This document shows, piece after piece, positions 1-8,814 of a stretch of 64,000 nucleotides of DNA. The DNA lies in contig OZ245405.1 in the NCBI GenBank assembly GCA_965226695.1, positions 3,224,001 through 3,288,000 on the forward strand, given 5' to 3'. The stretch comes from CATOSD01 sp965226695 (GTDB lineage Bacteria > Chloroflexota > Dehalococcoidia > Lucifugimonadales > CATOSD01). The first letter of the stretch is position 1. Every line of letters begins with the position of its first letter. The position numbers and the translations under genes are program-made. The notes beneath the pieces were generated by a model. That model had not been told where the DNA came from. It worked only from the letters and a program-made list of their open reading frames with translations, and searched no databases.

Positions 1-234
1 TCAGACGTGATAACCACGGCACGAGGGAAGGCAAATCACATTCTCGTGATCGCGCTCGGCGACCGCGGCTATCTGCTCATAAACGGGTCGCTGGTGGCGA
101 ATCTCGACCTGAGCGACCTGACGGATCCTGGGAGAGTAGATGCGATTGCCTCACTCTTCGAGGGCCACTCCACGACCGGCGTGTCCACACCGTTCGAGGG
201 CTTTACGGCGTGGTCAATCCCCGGTCCTCCGTAG
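1..234 (+). CDS. C-terminal end of a lectin/concanavalin-like domain protein (5' truncated by window)
   Basis: The reading frame is open from the first base (S-D before a GTG), so this is the last ~77 residues of a longer protein. The pattern of alternating hydrophobic strands, with GDRGYLLING, then VANLDLSDL and a final FEGFTAWSI, resembles the last strands of a jelly-roll (DUF1080/LamG-like) sugar- or ligand-binding domain often found at the C terminus of surface or regulatory proteins. This is a family-level guess; nothing upstream can be seen. It ends 66 bp before, and convergent with, gyrB. Confidence 0.5.
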   Translation, partial: SDVITTARGKANHILVIALGDRGYLLINGSLVANLDLSDLTDPGRVDAIASLFEGHSTTGVSTPFEGFTAWSIPGPP

Positions 235-299
235 GGAGGCCGAAGCCGGCCTGCGAGCGCCGCACGTAGTCGCTGGCGAACAGGACGGCGCGCCCGGGC

Positions 300-2258
300 T
301 TAAACGTCCAGGTTCTTGACCTCGAGCGCGTGGGTCTGGATGAAGTTGCGGCGCGGCGCCACCACGTCGCCCATCAGCACCGAGAACACGTTGTCGGCCA
401 CGGCGGCGTCGTTGATCGACACCTGTAGCAGCGTTCGCTGTTCGGGGTCCATGGTGGTCTCCCACAACTGGTCGGCGTTCATCTCGCCCAGGCCCTTGTA
501 GCGCTGGGTGGTGATGTTGCGCCTGCCGTTGAGCTGCGTCATCACGCCCTCCCGCTCGCCCTCGCTATAGGCATAGTGTTCCTGCTTACCGCTTGCTATC
601 TTGTACAGAGGCGGCTGGGCTATGTAAAGGTGGCCGTGGCTTATGAGCGGCTCCATGTGGCGGAAGAAGAAGGTCAGGAGCAGCGTTCTGATGTGGGAGC
701 CGTCGACGTCGGCGTCGGTCATGATGATGATGCGGTGGTAGCGCAGCTTGGCGAGGTTGATGTCGTCGTCGAGGCCCACGCCTATGGCGGTGATCATGGC
801 CCTTATGGCGTCGTGGCTCAGCATTTTGTCCGCGCGCGCCTTCTCCACGTTAAGTATCTTGCCCCACAGCGGAAGCACGGCCTGTGTACTGCGGTCCCGG
901 CCCATCTTGGCGGTGCCGCCGGCTGAGTCGCCTTCCACGAGGTAGAGTTCGCACAGCTCGGGGTTCTTCTCCGAACAGTCGGCCAATTTGCCGGGCAGGC
1001 CGCCGCCCTCCATGGCGTTCTTGCGGATGATGAGGTCGCGCGCCTTCCGCGCCGCCTCGCGGGCGCGTTGGGCGGTAAGGCACTTTTCGATGATGCGGCG
1101 GGCGTCCTGCGGGTGATCTTCGAGGTAGAATTGCATCGCCTCGGCCACCACGCTCTCGACCTGGTTACGCACCTCTGGGTTGCCGAGCTTGGTCTTGGTC
1201 TGCCCCTCGAACTGCGGATCGGTCAGTTTGACCCCCACCACGGCGGTCAGCCCCTCGCGCGTCTCCTCGCCCGCAAGGTTCGTCTCGTTATCCTTGATCA
1301 GCTTCTGCTTGCGTCCGTAGTCGTTCAGCACGCGGGTAAGCGCCGAGCGGAAGCCGGTCAGGTGGGAGCCACCATCCACGGTGTTGATGCAGTTGGCGAA
1401 TGAGTGGACGAACTCTGTGAAGCTGTCATTGTACTGGAGGGCGGCCTCGACGATGGTGCCGTCGACCTGCTTTTCCAAGTAAATCGGGTCTTTGTGGAGC
1501 ACTTCACGGTTCTGGTTGAGATTTCGCACGAAGCTGGACATGCCGCCCTCGAAGTAGTAATTTACTTCATTCTTGGGCCACAGGTCGGGATCGAAGTCGC
1601 TGCGGAAGTTTATCTCGAGGCACTTGTTGAGGTATGCCATCTCCTTGAAGCGCTGGGCCAGGGTGGCAAAATCGTAGTGGATGATCTCGAAGATACCGGC
1701 GTCGGCCTCGAACGAAATGCAGGTGCCGATGCGGTCGCGCTCGCTTCTGTCCAGGTCGCGCGAGGACAGCTCGGTCGTGCGCTCGCCCTGGCAGAAGTCC
1801 TGGGTGAACACCTTGCCGTCCCGGTACACCTCCACGGTGAGCTTGATGGACAGGGCATTGACTACCGACGCGCCCACGCCGTGCAGGCCGCCGGATACGG
1901 CATAGGCCTTGCCGCCGAACTTGCCGCCTGCGTGCAGGGTGGTCATCACGGTCTCGACGGCCGAAATTCCGGTCGCCGGGTGAATGTCGACGGGAATGCC
2001 GCGTCCATTGTCCACGACGCGCACCACGCCCTCGGCAGAGATGTATATCTCGATTTTGGTGCAGAAGCCAGCCATGAACTCGTCGACGCTGTTGTCGACA
2101 ACCTCGAAAATCAGGTGGTGCAGGCCGCGCTGGTCAGTGCTGCCAATGTACATGCCCGGACGGCGCCGGACGGCCTCCATGCCGCCGAGCACCTGGATGT
2201 CGCTTGCGGTGTACCAACTGGAGGCGCCGTTGGCGCCGTTGACATGTTCGTTTGCCAT
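300..2258 (-). CDS. gyrB: DNA gyrase subunit B
   Basis: ATP-binding subunit of type II topoisomerase (GyrA2B2), which introduces negative supercoils in the cytoplasm. The 652 residues match the short GyrB class without the proteobacterial insertion. Seen in order: GHKL ATPase with EVVDNSVDE (catalytic Glu about residue 52, Mg/ATP Asn about 56), VVDNGRGIPVDIH and GGLHGVGASVVNALS (ATP lid); transducer domain; Toprim with LYLVEGDSAGG and the DADVDGSHI metal site; C-terminal QRYKGLGEMN box. ATG start preceded by GGAGAGCTC. It stands alone; gyrA is not in the window. ParE has the same layout, but GyrB is the more likely identity for a single copy. Confidence 0.95.
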   Translation of the reverse strand: MANEHVNGANGASSWYTASDIQVLGGMEAVRRRPGMYIGSTDQRGLHHLIFEVVDNSVDEFMAGFCTKIEIYISAEGVVRVVDNGRGIPVDIHPATGISAVETVMTTLHAGGKFGGKAYAVSGGLHGVGASVVNALSIKLTVEVYRDGKVFTQDFCQGERTTELSSRDLDRSERDRIGTCISFEADAGIFEIIHYDFATLAQRFKEMAYLNKCLEINFRSDFDPDLWPKNEVNYYFEGGMSSFVRNLNQNREVLHKDPIYLEKQVDGTIVEAALQYNDSFTEFVHSFANCINTVDGGSHLTGFRSALTRVLNDYGRKQKLIKDNETNLAGEETREGLTAVVGVKLTDPQFEGQTKTKLGNPEVRNQVESVVAEAMQFYLEDHPQDARRIIEKCLTAQRAREAARKARDLIIRKNAMEGGGLPGKLADCSEKNPELCELYLVEGDSAGGTAKMGRDRSTQAVLPLWGKILNVEKARADKMLSHDAIRAMITAIGVGLDDDINLAKLRYHRIIIMTDADVDGSHIRTLLLTFFFRHMEPLISHGHLYIAQPPLYKIASGKQEHYAYSEGEREGVMTQLNGRRNITTQRYKGLGEMNADQLWETTMDPEQRTLLQVSINDAAVADNVFSVLMGDVVAPRRNFIQTHALEVKNLDV

Positions 2259-2472
2259 GGAGAGCTCCTGGCGTGCCTCCCGTCGGGCCGCGCCGCCGGC
2301 TGCAGCGTCGAGGGCGTCGGCCTGTATGAAGGGCGTCGTGCGCGGAACTAATGTTCTTTTCGTATTCCGTTACTAAGGATAGGATAGCAACGAGAAGATT
2401 GCTTGCAGGTGCCGGCGGGTTGCAGCGGTTGGCGGGTGAGGAGCGGACAAAGGGCCCCGCTCAAGTATGCCA

Positions 2473-2501
2473 ATTGTATCACCAACAAGAGAGGACTTCA
2501 A
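2473..2501 (-). promoter_or_regulatory. Predicted sigma70-type promoter of gyrB
   Basis: On the minus strand, TTGAAG and TACAAT are separated by exactly 17 bp. Transcription would start near 2466, giving gyrB a ~200-nt leader. Assigned by consensus match only. Confidence 0.5.
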
Positions 2502-2709
2502 TGATTCTGGCGGCGTGCCGGCAGGTTTGGCATAACGCCGCGTTGCCCCACTCCAACGCGACGCTACCTTGGGTACCGGGGGCACTACAACGCTAATTTG
2601 GGTCTCGAATTTGTCAAAAGTGCGAGGGTGAGCGCGGACACACGGCGCGCGCCGGCTCTCGGCGCGCGCAGATAGCAATACTCTGCGCCACGAACCGCGC
2701 AAGGCTATT

Positions 2710-2737
2710 TTCAACTTCCCTACAATCTGCGTATAAT
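2710..2737 (+). promoter_or_regulatory. Predicted promoter of plsY
   Basis: A perfect TATAAT -10 box lies at 2732-2737, with a weak TTCAAC -35 box 16 bp upstream. The start would be ~70 nt before the plsY TTG. Confidence 0.4.
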
Positions 2738-2815
2738 TGATATGCGCCACTTCTGCGCCGGCGGCCAGCGGGCGCCCATCTCTCGAGCATTGCCACAGAG
2801 GGAGCGACACGCGCA

Positions 2816-3487
2816 TTGACCATCGATCCGTTCTACACGACTCTGCCGGTGCTGCTGCTGGCGACGGGGATTGGCTACCTGCTTGGCGCGCTCCCCATCG
2901 CCGACAGGGTGAGCCGGCGGCGCGACATCGACATCTTCTCGGCGGGTACCGGGCTGGCCGGCGCGACCAACGTGCGCCGACAGGTGGGCAACGTTCCCAG
3001 CGCCATCGTGGTGCTGGGCGACTTCGGCAAGGGCGTCCTCGCGGTGATTGTGGCAGACCTGCTTGGCGTGGACAAGGGCAGCGTCTGGATTCTGCTGCCG
3101 GCGGCGGCGGCCATCACAGGCCACTGGAAGTCGATTTTCACGGGATTCCGCGGTGGAGACGCACTGGTGACGCTGGGCGGCATCATCATCGCCCTGTTCC
3201 CCGTAACGGGCTTCATCAGCGTGGCCGTCGCGAGCATTGTCGCCTTCAGCGCGCAAAGACTGCCATTCTCCTCGCTGCTTAACGTCGTCTTCGGCTACCT
3301 GGCGCTTGCCATATTCAACTACTTCGTATTCGACGGTCACACGGCCCTCACGCTGGGCATGGGCGGGTTGTGCGCCATGGTGCTGGCCTACGCCATTCGG
3401 GGCCACGTGGAGCGGCGGCGCGAGAACGAGTGGGTGGAGTGCGAGGAACAGGGCGGGGCGAACAACCAGACCGAGAGCGGGGGCTGA
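2816..3487 (+). CDS. plsY: Acyl-phosphate:glycerol-3-phosphate acyltransferase PlsY
   Basis: Integral membrane enzyme that transfers an acyl group from acyl-phosphate to sn-glycerol-3-phosphate, the first acylation in phospholipid synthesis. The 223 residues contain about five hydrophobic segments and the PlsY motif 1 (FSAGTGLAGATNVRR), motif 2 region (LGDFGKGVLAV) and motif 3 region (GHWKSIFTGFRGGDALVTLGG). In motif 3 the usual GGKG is GGDA, so a Lys normally near the phosphate site is missing. The C terminus is a charged tail (ERRRENEW...). TTG start, supported by GAGGGAG about 10 nt upstream. No obvious operon partner. Confidence 0.85.
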   Translation: MTIDPFYTTLPVLLLATGIGYLLGALPIADRVSRRRDIDIFSAGTGLAGATNVRRQVGNVPSAIVVLGDFGKGVLAVIVADLLGVDKGSVWILLPAAAAITGHWKSIFTGFRGGDALVTLGGIIIALFPVTGFISVAVASIVAFSAQRLPFSSLLNVVFGYLALAIFNYFVFDGHTALTLGMGGLCAMVLAYAIRGHVERRRENEWVECEEQGGANNQTESGG

Positions 3488-3530
3488 CCCGGCGCTCCGC
3501 GCTCGGGCCGCCGGATACGGTGAGCTGCGC

Positions 3531-3779
3531 CTAGCCGCGGGTCGCCATCTCCTCCAGGCAAACACAGCACGTGGTGCGCACCACGCCAGAGCGCGTGTGG
3601 ATGTCCCTGTCGACGATGTCCTTGAAGCTTGCCTCGTCTTCGGCCTCGACGACCGCCACCACGTCGTACGGCCCGGACACCCTGCGCACCTCCCTGATCG
3701 AGCGCCGCGCCGCCAGGTACTCGACGAGGCCGGCCTCCTGCCCTTCGACCATCTCGATCAAGACGTATGACTTAAGCAA
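3531..3779 (-). CDS. Stand-alone Lrp/AsnC ligand-binding (RAM) domain protein
   Basis: 82 residues forming only the alpha/beta sandwich ligand-binding (RAM) domain of Lrp/AsnC regulators, without the helix-turn-helix. Typical pieces: N-terminal MLKSYVLIEM, then VRRVSGPYDVVAVVEAEDEASFKDIV, then the VVRTTCC strand. Such stand-alone domains bind small effectors (often amino acids) and may oligomerise with full-length Lrp proteins. Located downstream of the DUF4340 gene on the same strand with a 65-bp gap, so it could be the last gene of that transcript. Function unknown. Confidence 0.7.
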   Translation of the reverse strand: MLKSYVLIEMVEGQEAGLVEYLAARRSIREVRRVSGPYDVVAVVEAEDEASFKDIVDRDIHTRSGVVRTTCCVCLEEMATRG

Positions 3780-3844
3780 CGCGAATCTCCTTCAGGGGCG
3801 GTTCGCGGACCGCCGCGGCGGCGGCGGTGCAGAACGGCTGGCGC

Positions 3845-4801
3845 CTAGCCAGCGTCCTCAGTCGACAACTCCTCGCGCGTAACCAGCAGCAGGTCCAGCA
3901 GGTTGCGGTTCACTATGAACACCGTGCTCCGGACGGGCGTCTTCACGTAGTAGGAGAGGTCGTCGCGCTCGAGGACCCTGATGCGCGTGGTGGGATTGGA
4001 CGCTCCGCTCTTGGTGACAACCCTCACCGACGCGGTGGGGTTGTCGAACTGCAACCCTTCGGTCTCCTCGGCGGTGGCGAAGCCCTCGGCAAACAGCAGC
4101 TCGATCACGCGCAGCATGGAGTCGACCAGCGCAAGGTCCGCCGGCACCTCCCCCGCCTCGTCTCCCACCACCCAGTCGGCGCCAGTAAACTTGAGGTCGA
4201 ACTGGTCACCGGGATACTCGAAGGTCAAAGTCTCGATCTCGGCCCTGGGGATGTTCAGTATCACGGGGTCGAGCCAGCCGTCCGGCCGCGGGTCGAATAT
4301 ATCCATCGCCGTAATCGGGCTGGGACAGGGTACGCCGTACACCTCGTCATTGCCGGAGCGCCGCACGTAGCACAGGCCCACCTGGGGGCTCCAGGTGCCA
4401 ATCAGCAGCTTCTCCTGCTCGAAATCGCCCAGGAAGAAAGACACCACGGTGGCGCTGTCGTCGGAGACGCCCATGCGCTCGTGGTTGTTGGGGTTCATGG
4501 CGATGAGCTGAGCGATGCTTTCGATGTCGGACACGGCCTGCCAGAACGCATCCAGCTTGGGCTGGAACGCGGGTTGGTTCTGGACCGTCCAGGAGGCACC
4601 CTCGCCGCGCCTTTCCAGCGTCGCCTCCAGGCCGTCCTGGGGCGTGCTGATTCTCACACTGTCCACCACGTCCTGCGAGATGGGCAGCAGCCCCGACAGC
4701 ACCACCTCCTCGGGCTCCGACGTCACCACGCGCACGACGAGGCCGGCGACCGCTATCGCGATGAGCACGCCCAGCACAACGCCAACCTGCCTGCTATTCA
4801 T
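3845..4801 (-). CDS. DUF4340-type membrane-anchored protein of an ABC-2/Gld export operon
   Basis: 318 residues with one N-terminal transmembrane helix (about 7-26) and a repeated extracytoplasmic beta-rich domain: an SVRIS...EATLERRGEGASWTV repeat followed by a second ETLTFEYPG...FTGADWVVGD repeat, the pattern of DUF4340. This family regularly follows gldA-gldFG-like genes. The start overlaps the permease-GldG gene by 8 bp, suggesting translational coupling and one operon. Probably an accessory subunit of the transporter; its substrate is unknown. Confidence 0.75.
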   Translation of the reverse strand: MNSRQVGVVLGVLIAIAVAGLVVRVVTSEPEEVVLSGLLPISQDVVDSVRISTPQDGLEATLERRGEGASWTVQNQPAFQPKLDAFWQAVSDIESIAQLIAMNPNNHERMGVSDDSATVVSFFLGDFEQEKLLIGTWSPQVGLCYVRRSGNDEVYGVPCPSPITAMDIFDPRPDGWLDPVILNIPRAEIETLTFEYPGDQFDLKFTGADWVVGDEAGEVPADLALVDSMLRVIELLFAEGFATAEETEGLQFDNPTASVRVVTKSGASNPTTRIRVLERDDLSYYVKTPVRSTVFIVNRNLLDLLLVTREELSTEDAG

Positions 4802-7022
4802 CGCCCCACACCCTCTGGGAGATGTTCCTGCGCCTCACGAACTGGACCAGCCCGATCACCACCAGCAGCGCCGGCACGCCGGCGACGTTGGAGTACTGGA
4901 CCACGTTGCGGTGGAGGTTAGAGCTGAACAGGAGCTGGCGCGAGCTGATGACCTTGGAGCGGATGCTCGCCAGGGTGTCCTCCTGCGCCAGCCAGTCCAC
5001 AAGGTTGAGCGCGAGGCCCAGGTTCTCCTGGTACTGGCCCGACACTGAGTCTTCTATCCAGTTGGAGTCGCCCAGCACCACCAGGCGCAGTTCGCCGCCC
5101 GGTGCAGGGCGGGTGACCGCGACCCCCATCTGGGCGCTGAACAGATCGCCCGCCGTGACCTGCTGCAGAGCAAGAGAGTTGGGGCTTACGTCGGGGCTGT
5201 TGCGGTAGTTCAGGTCTATCGCGCCTGAGTCCGAAGTTTCGAGCAGCAGAATGCGCTCGTGGGGCCATTCGGTGAGGAAGCCGACGCTGCTCGCCCAGGG
5301 CAGCACCACCGACTCGACGTCGCCCGCGACCTTGGAGTCCACGGTCTTGGCCCGCATCCAGTACGGGAAGGGGATGGCGACGCTTCCGAGCTGCGTTCCG
5401 AAGGGGAGCGTCTCGTGGGAGCGCACGTCGAATGCTATGTCGTCCTCGACAATCACGCCGTAGCTCTCCACGAAGTCCGCGAAGCTGTTGCGGTTGGGCA
5501 GCGCCGTCAGCCGCTGCAGGTCTATGTCCACGGGGTCGAGCAGCAGCATGGCCTTACCGCCGCTGTCCAGGTATGCGGTAAGGGCCGCGCGTTCGGAGTC
5601 CGCGATCCGCTCGGTGGGGCCGGCGACTATCAGAACGTCGGCGCCGCCCAGGTCGAGAGTACCGTCCTCCGAAGGCTGCAACACGGAGACGTCGTATTGC
5701 TGGGCCAGCACCGCGCCCAGGGTCTGCACACCGTCGCTGGGCGTCTTCTCGCCGTGGCCCGCCAGGAACCGCACGCTCTTGCGCTGCTGCTTGATCATGG
5801 CGAAGGCGAGGCTCGCCACGCGGTATTCGAACCCGTCCACCGTGCCAATGAAAGGCACCACCTCGCGCCGGTCGGCGTAGGTCATCGACATGCCCAGGTA
5901 GCCCGTCTTTATCTGCAGCTCGCCCTGGCTCTGAACGTTGAACTGCATCTGCGGCACGCCGGTAAGCTGCGCCTTGCGCGCCGCCGCCTCGTCGCCGTCC
6001 GGGTACTTGCGCACGATGCGAACCAGCCCACCGGAGGAGGCCGCGAGATCGTCGAGGAAGTCGTTCACGTCCCGCGCGACTATCGCCACGTGGGCGGGCG
6101 GCTCCTTGGACTGGAAAAGCTCGATGGTCAGCAGGTCGTCCAGCTCGCCGAGAATTTCCTTGGTCGCGGGACTGAGCGTAAAGAGCTTGTCCTCGGTGAG
6201 GTCCAGCCTGCCGCCTATGGTGGAGCCGAACCAGCCCACAAGCAGGCTGAGCACTATGAGGGCGGCAACCCCCACCTGCAGGTTGCGGTACTGCGGCGAC
6301 TGGTGGCTGAGGCTCTTGCCCCGAATCATCATGTAAGTGGCGCTCAGCATGGTGGAGACCAGCGCGGCGAAGTAGAGCACGTCGCGGAGGTCGATGACTC
6401 CGCGCGCGATGCTGTCGAAGTGCGTCGCCGGGCTCAGCGTCTGCAGGGGGCCGGACGCCGCGGCGGGCAGGCCGTCGGCCACCTGGTCGAGGCCCACCAG
6501 CAGCAGCGCCCCTATGAACAGCAGCCCGAGGATGAACGCTATCACCTGGTTGCGGGTGAGGCTGGAGGTGAACAATCCAATGGACACGAACGCCGCCGCC
6601 AGGAACAGGCTGCCCACGTACTGCGCGGCCACCGCGCCGAGGTCCACGTCGCCCGCCGTGGACAGGGCGATGGGTATGCCGACGGTGGACAGGATGAGCA
6701 CGGCGACGAATATGAAGCCGGACAGGAACTTGGCAAGCAGCACGACCCAGCCATGGATGGGCTGGGTCAGCAGAATCTCCAGGGTTCCGTCCCGCTGCTC
6801 CTCCGCCAGCAGCCGCATGGTAGAGGCCGGAACGAAGACCATGAGCAGCCAGGGCAGCGCCGTGAAGAGGCTACGGGTGGACGCCTCCGTGGACGTGCCA
6901 AACGGCGTGAAGAAGTAGAGGAACGAGACTACCGCGCAGAACACCACGAGCAGGATGTAGCCCGTGGGCTGGTCGAGGTACCCTCGCAGGTCCTTGCGTA
7001 TTAGCGCGGTGAGAGAACGCAT
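4794..7022 (-). CDS. ABC-2 permease fused to GldG-type auxiliary domain
   Basis: 742-residue membrane protein. Residues ~1-240 form an ABC-2 type permease (GldF-like) with six hydrophobic helices, starting MRSLTALIRKDLRGYLDQPTG. A second part starts with a helix near GVAALIVLSLLVGWFG, then an extracytoplasmic ABC_transp_aux/GldG domain (LTEDKLFTLSPATKEIL, ADVLIVAGPTERI, GGKAMLLLDPVD), and ends with another helix plus a basic tail. The ATG is preceded by AGAAGGGCGG and lies 10 bp after the ATPase stop. A 72-residue N-terminal extension is possible but would overlap the ATPase and lacks family similarity. In gliding Bacteroidetes GldF and GldG are separate; here they are one chain. Confidence 0.85.
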   Translation of the reverse strand: MRSLTALIRKDLRGYLDQPTGYILLVVFCAVVSFLYFFTPFGTSTEASTRSLFTALPWLLMVFVPASTMRLLAEEQRDGTLEILLTQPIHGWVVLLAKFLSGFIFVAVLILSTVGIPIALSTAGDVDLGAVAAQYVGSLFLAAAFVSIGLFTSSLTRNQVIAFILGLLFIGALLLVGLDQVADGLPAAASGPLQTLSPATHFDSIARGVIDLRDVLYFAALVSTMLSATYMMIRGKSLSHQSPQYRNLQVGVAALIVLSLLVGWFGSTIGGRLDLTEDKLFTLSPATKEILGELDDLLTIELFQSKEPPAHVAIVARDVNDFLDDLAASSGGLVRIVRKYPDGDEAAARKAQLTGVPQMQFNVQSQGELQIKTGYLGMSMTYADRREVVPFIGTVDGFEYRVASLAFAMIKQQRKSVRFLAGHGEKTPSDGVQTLGAVLAQQYDVSVLQPSEDGTLDLGGADVLIVAGPTERIADSERAALTAYLDSGGKAMLLLDPVDIDLQRLTALPNRNSFADFVESYGVIVEDDIAFDVRSHETLPFGTQLGSVAIPFPYWMRAKTVDSKVAGDVESVVLPWASSVGFLTEWPHERILLLETSDSGAIDLNYRNSPDVSPNSLALQQVTAGDLFSAQMGVAVTRPAPGGELRLVVLGDSNWIEDSVSGQYQENLGLALNLVDWLAQEDTLASIRSKVISSRQLLFSSNLHRNVVQYSNVAGVPALLVVIGLVQFVRRRNISQRVWGDE

Positions 7023-7032
7023 CCGCCCTTCT

Positions 7033-8022
7033 CTACGCGTCCTCTGTGTCCCCGCCGCCGTCCTCGGCCGTGAGGGAGTGGAACACGTCCTCGAGGCGGG
7101 CCCTGTCCTCGTGCAGCTCCCACAGCACCCAGCCGCGATCCTTGGCCAGGCCGAAGATCTGGGGGCGCAGATCATTCTCGCCCGCCACGGACACGACGTA
7201 GCGCTTGCGGCCTTCCACCGGGGCGAGGCGGTCCACACCGCCCACGTTGGGCAGGCGCTTGAGGCCCGTTTCGACCTCGTTGCCCTCGACCTCCAGGTGA
7301 ATCTGCCGCTGCCCTCTGGCGCGCACCAGCAGATCCTCTACGGGGCTGTCGGTGACGAGCTTGCCGCGGTTGATCAGCAGAACGCGCTCGCAGGTGGTCT
7401 CAACCTCCTGCATCACGTGGGTGCTCAGCAGCACCGTGCGCTCCTGGCCGAGCGAGCGTATCAGGTCGCGAATGGTCAGGCGCTGGTTGGGGTCGAGGCC
7501 CTCGGTGGGCTCGTCCATGATGAGGATGGAGGGCCTGTGCAGGATTGCCTGCGCGAGGCCGACGCGCTGGCGGTAGCCCTTGGAAAGCTGGCTGATGGGC
7601 CGGTAGAAGACCTCCTGGAGGCCCGTTTCCTCGACGGTGCGGTCGAGGTTCTCGCGCCGCTCGGCGCCGCCCATTCCCCGGAGGTCGGCGACGAAAGAGA
7701 GGTATTCCCGCACGAGCAGGTCCCCGTACAGGGGGTTGTTTTCGGGCAGGTAGCCTATGCTCTGCCGCGTAACCCTGTCGTGGGCCAGCGTGTCGACGCC
7801 GTCTATCAGTATCGAGCCGCTGTCCTGGGTGTAGAACGAGGTGAGCAGGCGCATTGTGGTGGATTTTCCCGCGCCGTTGGGGCCGAGGAATCCCACCACC
7901 TCGCCGCTCGCGATCTTGAAAGTCAGGTTGTCGACCGCGGTGCGCGAGCCGAAGCTCTTGCTCACACCGCCAGCCTCTATGGTGTAGCGGGCATCGCCAT
8001 TCGAGCGTTCATTTGTAGCCAA
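7033..8022 (-). CDS. ABC transporter ATP-binding protein (GldA-like)
   Basis: Cytoplasmic ATPase that energises the downstream permease. 329 residues with Walker A GPNGAGKS (about 48-55), signature LSKGYRQRVGLAQ, Walker B ILIMDEP, H-loop LLSTHVMQE and a C-terminal regulatory region. The TTG start is preferred because GGGGAG lies 8 nt upstream; a GTG 30 codons further upstream has no ribosome site and adds unconserved sequence. First gene of the operon ATPase, permease-GldG, DUF4340. The sequence resembles GldA/CcmA-type exporters; cargo cannot be predicted. Confidence 0.88.
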   Translation of the reverse strand: MATNERSNGDARYTIEAGGVSKSFGSRTAVDNLTFKIASGEVVGFLGPNGAGKSTTMRLLTSFYTQDSGSILIDGVDTLAHDRVTRQSIGYLPENNPLYGDLLVREYLSFVADLRGMGGAERRENLDRTVEETGLQEVFYRPISQLSKGYRQRVGLAQAILHRPSILIMDEPTEGLDPNQRLTIRDLIRSLGQERTVLLSTHVMQEVETTCERVLLINRGKLVTDSPVEDLLVRARGQRQIHLEVEGNEVETGLKRLPNVGGVDRLAPVEGRKRYVVSVAGENDLRPQIFGLAKDRGWVLWELHEDRARLEDVFHSLTAEDGGGDTEDA

Positions 8023-8130
8023 ACCCGAAACTCCCCGGTTCAAATGATGTTGGCGGCGGCCCCCGAGTGCCTGCATTCCTGAGAACGACGGCGAGCCAGA
8101 GCCATTTGTCACATTCAGATTGACTCGGTG

Positions 8131-8358
8131 CTAGCTTGCAGCCTTGACCTTAGCGTCGGCCAACTCCACGTTCAGCCACCCTTCGATGTCCGAAAGACCC
8201 TCGACCATGAACCCTATAACCTTGCCGTCTTCATCGTACCTTGCCTGAACGTGGTCGCCACCGGGTAGCGCTTCGTAGTAGCCCGCCTCGGACTCGAAGT
8301 GAATGAACAGCGTGTCGGCATCCGCCAGATAAGAGATGCTCAGACTTCTCTTTGCCAT
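8131..8358 (-). CDS. DUF2283 domain protein
   Basis: 75 residues with the DUF2283 pattern: a strand containing YLADADTLFIHFES, then DGKVIGFMVEGLSDIEGW. These small beta-rich proteins are usually encoded directly after a short partner that looks toxin-like, and may act as its antidote (inference from gene neighbourhood in other genomes). Here the ATG lies inside the end of the shifted reading frame of that partner, an overlap of 19 bp, indicating an original two-gene operon. Confidence 0.7.
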   Translation of the reverse strand: MAKRSLSISYLADADTLFIHFESEAGYYEALPGGDHVQARYDEDGKVIGFMVEGLSDIEGWLNVELADAKVKAAS

Positions 8359-8653
8359 ACCACTTCCCCTTCGCCAATCCCGCTGGTGATGTAAGCGGTA
8401 CGGACGTGCCTCGCGTTTTGCTCACCTGTTACGACTATTCGGACGTACTTGTCGCCGAATGGTGTGTCAATCTCATGCGAAAGTAATGAAGCGCGCGATT
8501 ACGCCGAATCACTATATCGGGTGAGACCAGAGTCTCTTTGATGACTTGATGTATTCCCAATTCTGCGATTTCATGGTGTCCGGAGACGATGTGACGCTCT
8601 GCAGACGCGGTCAAGATGACTGGCCGACCTTGAAAGTCCTCAAATGTCATCAT
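8340..8653 (-). pseudogene. Frameshifted partner of the DUF2283 gene (toxin-like small protein)
   Basis: The N-terminal frame (ATG at 8653) reads 63 family-like residues (ILTASAERHIVSGHHEI, then TLVSPDIVIRR, then ALHYFRMRLT) and then nine out-of-frame residues to a stop. One frame over, the protein resumes as TPFGDKYVRIVV, then EQNARHVRTAYITSGIG, ending at TGA inside the DUF2283 start. The break sits at an ACAC dinucleotide (8461-8468), consistent with a 2-nt expansion or a 1-nt loss. The joined product would be ~103 residues, typical of small proteins paired with DUF2283. Either a recent inactivation or a sequencing error. Confidence 0.6.
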
Positions 8654-8768
8654 CCGTCGTGCTTGCTTATTGCCAGTGCCGCTTCAAAGCCCTCCGCTCC
8701 CCTAGCGTGAGAAGGTTACGGTGAGGTGGAATTTGAGCGGCGCAAGCCCGTCACCCCCATCCTCTAGA

Positions 8769-8792
8769 CCTTCCCCCTGTCGAGGGGGAAGG
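8769..8792. repeat. Short GC-rich palindrome (REP-like family member)
   Basis: Perfect 9-bp arms (CCTTCCCCC / GGGGGAAGG) around a TGTCGA centre, preceded by TCACCCCCATCCTCT. The same layout recurs near 24.3, 37.5 and, more degenerate, 41.6 kb. Confidence 0.6.
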
Positions 8793-8814
8793 TACTTTGA
8801 AAGGACGCTGTCTA

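Larger units (their letters stand above)
2259..2815. other. Divergent intergenic region between gyrB and plsY
   Basis: No convincing gene. Short ORFs here have no family features and overlap promoter-like sequences. It holds one outward promoter for each flanking gene and leaders of about 200 nt (gyrB) and 70 nt (plsY). Confidence 0.6.

Noticed and set aside
1404..2351. 315-codon plus-strand reading frame
   Set aside because: Shadow of gyrB on the opposite strand; no family pattern and high-GC antisense frames are often open.
5259..7004. 581-codon plus-strand reading frame
   Set aside because: Antisense of the permease-GldG gene; composition biased to His/Arg/Gln, no domains.
7023..7238. 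N-terminal extension of the permease fusion
   Set aside because: Overlaps the ATPase and has no ribosome site; AGAAGGG fits the internal ATG.
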